The notes under the pieces were generated by a model. That model was not told the DNA's origin, did not search any database, and saw nothing but the letters and a program-made list of their open reading frames with translations. Below are positions 12,231 through 23,569 of a stretch of DNA of 64,000 bases, piece by piece. The stretch covers positions 2,833,981-2,897,980 of the forward strand of contig CM041203.1 in assembly GCA_023078555.1 (NCBI GenBank). Direction: 5' to 3'. The position numbers were made by a program, and so were the translations under genes. The stretch's first letter is position 1, and the number at the start of each line of letters is the position of its first letter. This DNA comes from Ulva prolifera. Lineage: Eukaryota; Chlorophyta; Ulvophyceae; Ulvales; Ulvaceae.

Positions 12231-13970
12231 CTGGTGTGGTCAATCAGGCCAAACACAGCAACGCCTACACATCCACGCATACGTCGCCCAGAGTGACCAC
12301 ACCGCAAAGCACCGCAAAGCACAGTCACTGCGTACGGCTTCGTGCGCACCTAGCAAGCTCTCCATCAGGACGCCTACACAAAAGGTCCCCAGCGTATTCT
12401 CACACGCAACTGTCAGCTGGAATGCTGTACTCACAAACCTGCGTCTCTCGGAAATTTCCTCAAAACATCTGTTTACGATCAGGACTTGTGTTGCAAGCGA
12501 TTGGCTTGCTCAGATACGCGCAAAATGCCAGCTCAGCCGACTGCACTGGCGACGGCGACTACCTGCTTCTGCTGCGTCCGCCAAGACTTTGAACAGTTCG
12601 CCGCAAGCGAGGCAGTGTTGCATCCATGAGCCTGTGTGATGTCATGGCTCTGGGGCACCGCGGCCCAGGCGCGGCCGGGTGGGATGACCGCGCGAGTTCG
12701 TGCTAGTTGAGAACCCTCGATCTCCGCATGCAGACACAGCAACACAACCACCCATGTTTTCACAGATGCATATATGCTGCTGTGCACACGGTTGTAGGGA
12801 GCACGACTGCGGATGAACAGCATCTGAACATGCTGGAACTAGCCTTACGCCGTTGTCTCGTCCTCAGCATCCCGAACGACGCACAACCGTGGACAGCAGG
12901 ATGAAAAGGCTTGTTTAACAATGTCGGCCACAGGATCGCGTAACTGCACGGGCGTGGTCCTGGCACGGGCCTGAAAACAGGCACGACGAGAGCGGGGTCC
13001 CCTTGTCTACCTACCGCATGGGGAGCCCGGGGGGTTGCCATCATGGCACGCACAGCTGACAGTTGCCGACTTAAATTTGGCTCTGGCTCGGCGACCATGT
13101 CAGCACAGCAGGTGGCCAACCTCCTGGCCAGTCATACGATAGAAACCTATACCCTGTACAACATTCTCAGAACTTGCCGCTCAGGACATGATCGTAGATT
13201 CAGAGATCATGAACATGCGATACCAAAGAAATTCGAGAATGCTGCAACCACAGTCTTCAGGGCTTCACCTGCAGCACTCCCCAGGTAGCTGCCAACACTG
13301 CATCCAACTGTTGTGGATGTATTGACCTGGCGAAGTTACAGTCTGAAAGATCACATTAACATCTATGCAGTCAATTTGCAAACAATTGCATCATGCTCCT
13401 GATCAGCGGTATCACAGATACAGAAGCTGAAAACCCGAAAGCGCTCCATACTGTGAAACGATGTACCACCTCACAATCCCTGCATGCGTCTGTACTATCA
13501 GCTACCAAGCGCCAAGCGCCCTCCCCTCCCAATGCATGCTGATGCCTGCTGCGGTCTGACGGTCTCGCACCCGTCGCACATGTATACAAAACCCTTGGCC
13601 TGTGTACTTCACCCCACACCAGTCACCCTGACTGTTTGACAGCACCGCCGCCCTCCAGAACGTACTCAGCAACCCACCCGCTGTGCCCTGACCGCCCTGG
13701 GAGCAACGAACACCCGCTGTACACCCGGGCTTCCGACGCAAAGCATGCATGCGATACCCAAGCCGCGTGTGCTTGCGGCCTCGACAGATGCCTTGCAGGA
13801 CACAAGTTTGTGCAAGGGCTCGCAGCGGGTGAGCGAGCGGTGGGCCTGTGCTAGCTACGGCTTAGGCGCGTGAAATTTGCACGTGCCGGCGAATAGAAAC
13901 GTCGCGCGACTCGCGCACATCTACACATCGTACGCAGCCACAAAGTGTGCTTCCGAAACCTCGGCAATCC
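12231..13970. other. Stretch without a recognised gene
   Basis: About 1.7 kb between the DUF599 start and the 3' end of the receptor kinase. It should contain the DUF599 promoter and the kinase 3' UTR. Several open stretches (for example plus strand 13043-13288) have no recognisable signature. Confidence 0.35.
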
Positions 13971-16900
13971 CTACGCCGGCGCGTATGTCCGTTCCCCCGC
14001 AACAGAGTCGAACAGCCGGTTCCAGCTCGCGAGCAGCTCAGTGCTCGTCGGCCGCTCCGCGGGGTCGCGTGCTAGGCATGATGTGAGGGAGCGCCGCAGC
14101 ATTCGCAGCTTCGCGAGCCGGGCATCCCCGTCCTCCGGGTCCTCCCACGGCAGCGGCTGCCGCCCAGCGATCTGATCGCACACAGCCTTCGCGGACGTGC
14201 CCGGCGGGAAGGCGGAGGAGTCTGTGAGGAGCTCGTACGCCATGAGGCCGAGCGCCCACATGTCCATCGCCGGGCTCGCGATGATGGTGCGGTGCTTGGC
14301 TTCGTACGCGTGCACAACCTCTGGCGCGGCGTACTTGAGGCTGAAGCTCAGGGGTGCCTCCGAGTCTGCACAGCACACTGGCGTCACGGTGCGGCACACA
14401 GCGGCTTGTTTCATGCATGGCTTTCGGGGTTCCAGGCACAAGCAGGGAGTCTGACAAGTGGACAGCGTAGGTGCAGGCGGTGTTGGCCGGCATACACGGT
14501 GTGCCCTCGGCGGCCTGGGTGTGCACACAGCGCAATGGCAGGGAATCTGGGCACATAACAGCAGCCTGGTAATCTGCGCAATCCACAGCCTGTCCAGCAT
14601 GACGCGGATCGGGACCAGACCGGCCCAGGATAGGCGCGCACCGGTGCCTGCGGCGCAGCCAAAGTCAATCAGCGTCCACTCCAGGTGCTGCGGCCGCCAC
14701 AGCACGTTCCCAGGCTTCAGGTCGCGGTGCACGAGGCCGTTGTCGTGCAGCCGCTGCAGCCGCGTCGCGACGTGCGTCAGCACCTGCAGGATCGTCGTGA
14801 AGTCCGGCTTGATCCGCAGCGCCCACTTGTCGAGGGACTCCCCGCGCTCGATCACAATGCATGGCGGCATCGACCACCCGGTGATGCTCCGTGCGGACCC
14901 GTCCGTGTTGGGCTCGATGTGCGTGATGGCCGGCATCATGCCTCGAAGGACCGGGTTGCTGTACAGCTCGTGCTCACGGTCAAACGCGGCGCGCTGCGTG
15001 AAGAACTTGATCGCGTACTCCTCGCCGTCATGCATGCCGCGCGCGAACTGCACCATCCCCTGCCCGCCGACGCGCCGGTGGGCAGCGCTGAGCATGAGGA
15101 AGCGGCCGAGGAACGGCGTCCCGGACTGTGCAAAGTTGTCGAGCGCGCGGTTGAGCTTGTCGGTGTCGTCGGGGGCCGCGATCGTGCGGTTCTGCGTGAC
15201 CATCGTGCGCCACGTCCCGACGTCGGTCTCCGTGTGCGTCTGGGTCGGGGTCGCCGGGCGCGTATGCATGTGGAGCGGGTCCTCCGACGTGTACCCGGAC
15301 GCAGTGCTGCCGGTGCGTGAGTGCGGCCGGGAGTGCGCCATGTACACGTTGCTGCCGTGGTGGGGCATCGGGTGGCCAGTCGGCGCCGTGCCGCTGTGGG
15401 AGAACGCGCTGCCCGTGTGGCCTCCGTACGCACCCTGCATGCATGCGCTGTCGGTGCGAGCGCAGCATAGCGTGTGCGGAAGGCGCTGCGGTGCGGAGTC
15501 ACGGATCTTGGGTAGGCGTGGGCGGTGCGGACAGGACGCTCCCCGAACACACATGTGGCGCATGCGGCGGAGTTTGCGCAGCAGTGCTCGACCATGTCAT
15601 GCATGGATCATGTGCATGCGGAGGGCCCGGGTGGCCAGCCGAAAGGGGCCGACCTCCCCGGACGCCTCGCTCGGAACAACAAGCAGTGGCAGGTGTTACA
15701 GCAAATAATGAGAACGGTGCGGACGGCTGGATGCACGATTGAGGAGGGCAGACTCAGGAGCCGGCTTCGCAGGACACGCGGCGCTGGACAGCTGGATGCC
15801 TCTTGGGTACTAGTCGCACGAGCTGAGCCTTGGCGGTAGCAGCAAGCAGAGGGGGACGCGGAATCGCACCGGCATCGGAGGGTACGACGAGCCCTGCGGC
15901 CCGGAGTTGTACTTGGACGTGCCTCCGACGTAGCCGTACGACGACCCCATCGGCATGGACTCTTGCTCCGCGTAGTAGGGCTGCATACGCATGCTCTCAT
16001 GTTAGACTTGGGCTGCCCGGGGACCCCTGTCGAGGCAGCTGTGGTGCGACACCGCCGCAGGCCTTGCCCACATCTCGCGTGGGTCTGATAGATGTTTGAT
16101 GATTTGGACACGCAGCATATACGGAAGAGGAGCTAGGCAGCCGAAACGGCATAGACGCCCACCCTGATGGCGGCTCGGTGGGGCGTTACCGGCACGTTTT
16201 CTGTCACAGAGCCCGATGTGCTGAAGCACTGCCACTGCCAAGTGGTCGACACCAGGAGTATGGCCGTCACTGCTTCTATGCATAAAGCCCACCCGGCAGG
16301 CTGTGTGGCCACACCTGTTCGCGACATCGCACACACGGGAACCCACAGGGACAGCCACAAAACACACACTGCGGCACACAGCAACGCTGCTCGCGGCAAG
16401 TGCTGACTGCAGCACCCGACCTGCACGAAAGGGAGGGGCAGGGCCTGCAACGCTTGAGAGGGGGGCCGCACGTGTGCGGCATACGGCGGGACGGCGGGCT
16501 CCTGCTTCTTGGACCCTCCGCCACGGCAGCACTTCCGGAGGCAGAAGCAGATGACGACGATCGCCAGTGTTGCCGCCACAGCCACCCCTGCCGCAATTCC
16601 CACAATGATTCCCGTCGACGGCCCGTCATCTTCGCCGTCAGGGGAGTCTTCAGCGGCCCCTCCGTCCGGAGCTGCATCGCCCGTGATGCCGGTCCCGTCG
16701 CCAGGTTCATCCGGCGTGGTTGGTTCCTCGGGGTCTTCTTCAGGGTCTTCCGTGGGGTCGATGGGGACATCAGGGTCCTCTGGGTCTACCGGAGGGTCCA
16801 CTTCAGGGTCCACCGGAGGGTCCACCGGCGACACCACATCCGGGTCGGGTCCGGGCTCAGCCACTACCGGGCCGCCGGTGGGGGGCACAGGGTCTGGGCC

Positions 16901-18823
16901 ACTAGTAGTTGGCGGCTCGGCGATTCCTGTGGGCGGAGTGCCGCCTGGGGGGTCCGTCCCTCCTGACGGAGGATCCGTCTCTTCCGTGGGATCTGGGGCT
17001 ATTACTGCGGTCGGTGGGTCCTCTTCCTCTTCCTCAGGGTCCGTCGCCGGAGAGTCCGCTTCGTCGGGGGGGTCCGTCGTCTCCGGTTCCTCCGCTTGGG
17101 GGGGGTCAGCTTCAAGGGGGTCATCATCCTCCTCATCAGGGTCGACTGGGGGCAGTGCCGTAACGGTGGCCGGAGGGTCTGCGTCGTCATCGGGGGTTGT
17201 GGCTGTAGTGACGGTTGGGGTGGTGGCGGTGGCAGGGGGATCCGCGGCGCCGGCGGGGACTGGATCGGTTGCGGCTGGAGTTGTGGACGGGACGGCGGCA
17301 GCGGCTGCAGCAGTGCACTCGGTCAGTACAGCACACACGCCCCAGGTCTTGAAGGAAGGGGCAGGAGTGTTTGTGCGCTGGCGTGCCAGCGCGCAGCAAG
17401 ACGGAGCGCGTGCACCGTGTGGGTGTCAGGCATGCGTGTGGAGATGGTCTCACTGGCGGGGGAAAATGAAGCTATGTGTGGCTACATGGTTGCGCGCGAA
17501 CGGCTGCAGATGGACCTGCGTCTCCGTGTGTGCCCTTGCAACTCGGGTGGGGCTGCAGGTGCGGGAGCGATGGCAGCAGACAGGCGCGTGTTGGCTCATG
17601 CGACCCTTGATGCGTGAGGGGATGAGCGTCATGGTAGGTCCAGCAAATGGCCTACTGGAGGTGGTTCAGAGGCTCAGCCAGTGTCTGAATGAACTGCTGT
17701 GGACTGTGTTGGGTTCACAACGAGGTGCGGTGGTCGCGCTTGGCACAGATGTGCCTGACACTGCACATCCTGCATTTTGCAGGCAGGGATTAGGTCGCTT
17801 CAGCTGGTGTGTGGGCGACGTCTGGCACCAGTAGTACACCTGGTTGTGGCTCTGGTTCTGGCTCTGGTGTGCTCGTGGGTGTGGCTGGAGCGGGCGCTGC
17901 TGGTGGGGACGCAGCGGGAGCGGGATCGACCGGGTCGTCTGCAGGAGGAGTGGCCGCTGTGGCATCAGCAGGCTGAGCAGGTGGGTCTGCTGCAGGTGGA
18001 TCTGCTGCGGCCACTGCAGGTGGGTCGGCTGATGGCACTACAGGCGTTTGTGTAGGTGCCACAGGTGCCACAGCAGTGGGACTGGCCCCAGCCGCGCCGG
18101 CACTCGTCGCATCATCGTCAGCTGCAGGACCTTGAACATTAGAAGATTCGGACTGAGGCTGAGCACCGCAATTGGTAGCCGTCGTGACAAACGCACATGA
18201 GTGATGTGCAGTGCTGGAGTGATGTGTGCGACGGTACAACAGAGCACACGACGCGGTGCTCGTATTGCACCGCAGCAGCTCGAAGCTTGCTGAGCAGCTT
18301 GAATAAGCGCGGATTATTCTTTGATCAGTGAGGTTTTCGGCGCAATGTGGGCCGCACCGGGGACTGGGGCATCTTGAAGCCGCCGAAGCCTCGCAACGGG
18401 CCCTAGAGTGCGAGCTTCTGCTAATGTACGCGCTCGCCTTTGTGCGGTAGATATCTCTGAGCCTGCGTACAAGGTCAAGGTTGAAAGTGTTTCAGGTTGG
18501 ATTCTGTCGCGCAGATCACACGAATGAGACAAGAAGCGGAGCTTGAGCAGAGGCAGAACAGTCACAAGCCTAACAGCATGCTGCGCTTTCAGGAGAAACA
18601 CCAAGGAAATCAAACCGAAGCGTAAATGCTATGCGTAATTGCAGGCAGATACCAGTCCGTGAAAGCTTCGTTCGGCATAATCATCACCAAACAGCTCGTC
18701 AGCTACAAAGGAGAAATTGTGCTTCAGCCACGCACCTCGAGCTGCCTCAGCCTGGCAGATTCCAAGCAGAGCTGCAAAAGCTATGCAGAAGATAGCGGTT
18801 CGCATACTGCGGTAGCGCGCCAT
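13971..18823 (-). CDS. Receptor-like Ser/Thr protein kinase with proline/aspartate-rich ectodomain
   Basis: The parts line up as one membrane receptor kinase. An exon at 18653-18823 starts with ATG and encodes a signal peptide (hydrophobic AIFCIAFAALLGICQAEA), with an open 3' donor after HGL. An exon at about 18375-18541 and Pro/Ala-rich exons at 17.8-18.2 and 16.6-17.3 kb follow, the latter with many DPP, PPVDP and EDPEE units. Next comes a single transmembrane helix (about 16530-16610: IIVGIAAGVAVAATLAIVVI, then basic CLRKCCRG). A juxtamembrane exon at about 15889-15983 is Tyr/Ser/Gly-rich. Exons 14642-15434 and 13971-14365 hold the kinase: AIKFF lysine, HRDLKPGN loop, IDFG, YAAPEV, and DMWALGLMAYELL. 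The 14642 donor and 14365 acceptor join in frame. Linking the ectodomain exons to the kinase is inferred from order, strand and open splice sites. Architecture recalls plant proline-rich receptor kinases (PERK-like), reached here by a different sequence. Confidence 0.72.
16640..17300 (-). repeat. Coding minisatellite for Pro/Asp/Glu-rich repeats
   Basis: Short GC-rich units such as GGGTCCACCGGAGGGTCC repeat irregularly. On the minus strand they encode DPPVDPE-like units of the receptor kinase stalk. The opposite strand is also open for 441 codons only because of this repeat. Confidence 0.6.
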
Positions 18824-19606
18824 CAAGCCAGCGTTCGATTGTTATGCCCAGCTACGGAAGTCGAGCGTGCTGCTAAACGGTGACAAACACCATTGGACGT
18901 AGCTCGGAGACGGTGTAAGTAGGTCACCTGACGAAACGGAAGCCGACACAGTTGATAAATTGGCTGCTACAGCAAGCTGCGATGAACAGATTGGAGCTGC
19001 GTAACAGAACACCTTGAAGAGATGTAGTCACAGCTTCAGAGCTAGCGCACAAGATCAAAGCACTGTACTGGAGTAAGCTATGGCCACAAAGGATCGGCAG
19101 TGCGAGGTGACAGGCTGGCTGATTCTTGCTAGCTGGTCTGCGTTCGCATGGGCGGTACGACAGGCAGCGCGACTGCTGCGGAATCACGAGTTCGCGTTAT
19201 GGCTGGAGCAGGCGTGGCTGGAGCAGGCCCGAAACTGCTGCAGCGGGCGTGGTAGATGAACAGCAACGCTGCAGCGCGCAACGCTCTTACACACTTGCAA
19301 TCTCACCGGCACGGAAATGGACATCTGCAGGCTTACTGCACTCGACCATAACGTAGCATGCCAACATGTGTGCACAAATCTTGGAGTAGCGCTGAAGCTG
19401 ACGTGGCGAGATGCAGGTTAGTCATCACTTAGGTAGGCCTAGGTTTGGTTTGACACAAGCTGAGGTGCTTGGGTGCTTGGTATGAAGGGTCGCTAAGAAC
19501 TGATTCGTACGTGACCATGGTGGACCTGTGAGATGGCTGGAGCACGCTGGAGCCGACACCTTGGAGGTAATTACTCAGAGTAATTAGATTAATCAGAGCA
19601 TAGTGC

Positions 19607-19649
19607 GTGGCAATCCAGTTACATGGCTGCTATACAACTGGATTGCCAC
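19607..19649. mobile_element. Palindromic mini-element, diverged copy
   Basis: Inverted arms GTGGCAATCCAGTT and AACTGGATTGCCAC enclose a short centre. This is the same family as 24794, 57455 and 59042, with base changes that keep pairing (CAGTT with AACTG instead of CAGTG with CACTG). I see no clear target duplication. Confidence 0.6.
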
Positions 19650-20945
19650 ATGGTGACATGTCTGCCCAATGACTTGGTCAACAAATACGTCACGGTAGGG
19701 TATGGGTAGTAATCATACTTCGATTCATCTATATCTACCAGTCTCTCTCTGGAATGCGCATTGGCAGCAGACACCACATTCCCAGAGTGGCTGCACCGCA
19801 CGTCATGACCACACTGCCCACACTGCGTGACTGCTTCCATTGGGGCTGGATGGAATCGCATGCTTGTACCATGGCTCTGGCAATTACCATGTGGCAGCGC
19901 CAAAACCCATGCACAGTGCTAGCACAGGAGCTCCTGTACCTGTGCTCTTGTCGCTGCCAATTGATTGTTCTGCATAGCCCTGTCAAGACCCGAGCTCCGC
20001 CAAGGGAGTGGCTTTGTGCGTGAAACCTCACTACATACAGCCCCCACCACCGAGATTGAACCCCCCCCGGTCCGGATTTGAGCACTGATGCGGAGATGTT
20101 CAGCTATTCTCTTCGCTACGGACAGTGCCGAGACGTACGTCGGCAGTCCGTGATATGACCACCGCACAATAGCACGCCCATGCATGCGTGCACAACATAC
20201 ATAGGTCTGTGACATGGGCCTGGGACATGCCCGCCCCTTGAGGTGGTGATGCTGCCCGTCTCGTGGTGCCTGTACAGCCCGGCTGACGCGTGATGCATGA
20301 TTTGGGGTGTCTCCATGGCTTGGGTGCGGCTCGCAGCATGACACGGGCCAGCGCCCTCTTGAGGCCTGCACCGACGTGCCTCGTGCGTCTGGGCCCGATC
20401 CACTCCAAGCACAACTAAGTTTTTGTATTATTACTATTTTATAGAATCCTTTTAGTATCCTAGTGCTATACATATCCAGCTGGGGTCTGGCTCCGTCGCT
20501 GCAGCGACACAGCAAAACCACAAGTTGTGCTGGTGCGAGCTAGGGCCTCCATGGCCGTGGCCCGGGCATCCACCTTATGCATGCATGGACCCACGCAGCC
20601 TCGGGAGCGCACCGCGCATGGCTCCAGCGCACATGGCTCCAGCGCACCTGCAGGAGCAACTTGCTCAGTGATATCTTGCATAAGCCTTAAGTGATGACAA
20701 TTGACAGTGATGAAAGAGACAGCTGTGCGTCGGAGCTGATGCCGAAAGGACGTCCGTCGTGTACAGGCTATGGTGGCCGGGTGTTTGATGAAAGTCGCGC
20801 AGTGTGGACAGCTGCAGCCTTGGTCTCAATTGTACTATCCTGCTGGCGCCTTGCGACCCTGCCACAAGCACGTATGTCTCAGCCATGTGCACAGGGCCAG
20901 AGCATACACACTAAAGTAAAACAGCACCAGGCCTGGCATGCTTGT

Positions 20946-20963
20946 GGGGGGGGGGGGGGGGGG
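20946..20963 (+). repeat. Poly-G run of 18 nt
   Basis: An uninterrupted run of G in intergenic DNA. Homopolymers of this length are prone to length errors in sequencing. Confidence 0.9.
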
Positions 20964-21638
20964 TGACAGGTCGCAGCTGTATACATGGACCCTGAATTTG
21001 TTGGGTGAATGAACACTCAAAACCATTCAGATCGTTGGCACCGTGCATGGCCCTGTCCAGGATGGTGTCCCTGCTTCAAAGTGAGTTCCTTTGTGGCGAT
21101 TGTATTTACATTGTGATGTGCTGTGCGCCATGGGCGCCCGGCGAATTCATTCCCTACGTATACACAGCTTCTGTACATATGTCATTTTTGGTGACTCGTA
21201 TGTCCGCCCCTCGGGGCCCGCAGGCCAATGCCCTTGTCGTGGGTATGGCGTGGTGCCTTGTATTTGAAGCAATTACGAGAGAAGCCGGGGTATTTTTCGT
21301 CACGAGAGCGGCCGCAGTGATCTACACCCGAATAATGCACTTGATCTTGATTCCAGACTCATGTCCATGCACGCGGCATCCATGAAAGTCGCAGCGCGTA
21401 GCACACGCCCATCGAACAGCACCACAGGCTGGATCATCCATATTGCATTCTCGAACTTTTTGGTAATGCGCTGGTCGGATGGGATGACTGGCCGTGGCGT
21501 GTGCCGATTGCTCGTGTTACGCGGACGGGCGTCTGTGCGGCAAGGCCACAGTTCCAGCTTGTGCACGGGGTAGCATTTGTAGCATCAACTAATGAAGTGA
21601 TAGCGTGGCTTCACTGATTGGCCTTCAAATCTCTAAAT

Positions 21639-23294
21639 ATGCTTGTGATCTTGCTGTCTGCGCCTCTGCTCAACCTTGCCGCAGCTTTCACGGTGAGGTC
21701 GGTGCTGGGTGACGCCCAACCACGAAAGCCTGCTTCTTTCAGCGAAACAATTGCTTATGTGTATCGTGGGGGGCCTCGGCACCATGTTTTTCAGCTTTTC
21801 GCGACGGTGTGCATCTGCGAGCTGGAATGCCTTGTCAGCACGATGCGCGCACCTGCCGCTGTCTCACCAGCCGATTTCAGCCCAATTCAGCCGATACACC
21901 ATTCAGATACATAAGAGTTCATGTGCAGGTGCTGTGGATGGTCTCGCTGTCGTGCAGCATCATTTCATTTGTCTCCGGGCGTGACGTGTGGGCTGGAGGA
22001 GTGGCGCAAACAGTCTGCGGAGTGCTGTCTGCCATGGTTGCCGTCTTCTGCATCAAGGCCCATATGCTTCACCCGGACTTGCTCTGTCATCTGCTTAGCT
22101 TCAGGCGATATCTTGTAGCTGGCATCGCTTTCCTTGGCATGCAGCTGTCTTCGGTTGCCAGCGCTCTGGTCTTTGATGTCAGCCGGAGGATGCGCGAATC
22201 CAAGATGACTCTGATAGAGACTTCTCTGATACCTCCGGCCATCTGTCACCTGAGCCTGAGCTCTGCGTCCTCGGCTGGAAGCTGGACACCATGCCAAGAC
22301 CCAATGGTACCCCAAGTGCAGTCAGAACGGCTCGTATGTTTGGTCCAGGTCATGCTAGCTTTGGCATGTATGGTGGTAGCCAGTATGAGTACCTATGGTG
22401 TGTCTGGATACGTGCTACACCGATACATGCCATACATGCCACGCGCTGAGAGTGTGGGCAAGCCTTCCAGAGGTGGAAGTGACAGCTGGACATTCTTCCA
22501 GCCTTTCAAGGTGTGCCTCCTGCACCCACAAACACTTCAGACGCGCATACTCCAGCCGCACAACACCCCCCTCGCTAGCCTGCAGCACTGAATTCAAGGT
22601 CACAGGGCACGCATGCACGTCTCTGAGCCCAGCACAAGCACACAACACACTGCAGAGTGTCTCACAGCCCTGCAGAATACCACACAGCCATGCCCTCGTT
22701 GATGACAGCCCCAGTGTATCTGTCACACATGTCCGTCCACAAGCAGTGGCGCTCACAAACCCCTGGTTGCGATTGCCCCGTCCTCTACAGCAGAGCTGCC
22801 GCCAACCGTCCGAGGTTGAGGAAATAGCACGCCAGAACCGACGCAAGATTCAATGCTGCTGTGTGCGAAGCCCAGACTGTCTGGCTCACACGCGGCCAAC
22901 CCTCCGTAGACAGCGAGATGAGGCCCCTTGATTGATGTGCAATTGCTCCGAGAGCGAGACGGGATACCCGAGTGGGGCTTGAGTGTGCGCAGGGCGGCGC
23001 TGTCTTTGTAGTCACGCAGCTGCTGCTCTGGACGTACTTCGGGGCAGTCGTGGCGGGCCTGCTGCATGTGCTCGCGTCTCTCGTGTACGGCCTCGCCAGC
23101 GGGCCCGCCATATCCGCCCTGACCTGGGCCCTTGCCTGCGGCATGCCGTCCGTGCCGGTGCTCTCAGCCCTCTCTGTGCTGAGCTACGTCCGCAGCGCAC
23201 CCTCTGCCGGCGCCGCTGGTGGCGCAGCAGACGCGGCCTTGCCCCCGCTGTTTGTCAGGTGTGCCTCCGCCTCGTTTGTGAGCGATGCCATGTA
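21639..23294 (+). CDS. Unrecognised multi-pass membrane protein, multi-exon
   Basis: I do not recognise the family. Several consecutive open pieces on this strand are strongly hydrophobic and bordered by splice sites. ATG 21639 gives LVILLSAPLLNLAAAF before a GTGAGG donor. From about 21930 come VLWMVSLSCSIISFVSG, VCGVLSAMVAVFCIKAH and YLVAGIAFLGMQLSSVAS. From about 22350 comes VMLALACMVVASMSTYGVSG. An acceptor (GTGCGCAG) at about 22993 opens VFVVTQLLLWTYFGAVVAG, LLHVLASLVYGLAS and more, ending in TAA at 23292-23294. The stop is embedded in TGTAAAATAAAG, which contains the chlorophyte poly(A) signal TGTAA. About six to eight spans are expected. Exon joins were not all verified in frame, and 22993-23294 could alternatively belong to the following DGAT2 gene. 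Confidence 0.4.
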
Positions 23295-23569
23295 AAATAA
23301 AGTAAAGCAAATGTGTCGTGCGGATTCCCAGTGCCTGCAGTGGGATTAGGCGATCGTGTGCCCATGGCTTTCGCTTCGTAGTGTCCCACAGACATCTGCG
23401 TGTGTGGTGCGCGCCCGTCGTGTCTCGGCTGGAGATCTCTGGAGCCCCACGTGGTGAAGCAGGCCTGTCCCTTGGGGAAGCATGCGAGTGGTACAACAAC
23501 TCGGCACTGCGTAACGCCGTGCTCGAGTGCCTGCCACAGTGAGCACCTGCGCTCTTGCGCTCGCGCCGC

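Larger units (their letters stand above)
18824..21638. other. Gene-poor stretch upstream of the receptor kinase
   Basis: No gene recognised in about 2.8 kb. It holds a degenerate 45-bp palindromic element (19607-19649) and an 18-nt G run (20946-20963). Open stretches on both strands lack family signatures. Confidence 0.4.

Noticed and set aside
13200-13290. Shared string KKFENA on the plus strand here and on the minus strand at about 21450
   Set aside because: The match is a few residues long and the flanks do not align; chance is sufficient.
14458-15708. A 416-codon open frame on the plus strand
   Set aside because: It is antisense to the receptor kinase exons, which carry all the kinase motifs. 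The plus-strand translation is Arg/Cys/Ser-rich with no domain, as expected for a GC-rich shadow.
16509-17834. A 441-codon Gly/Ser/Val-rich open frame on the plus strand
   Set aside because: It is the complement of the Pro/Asp-rich receptor stalk. The repeat structure keeps both strands open. The minus strand has the membrane helix and flanking splice sites.
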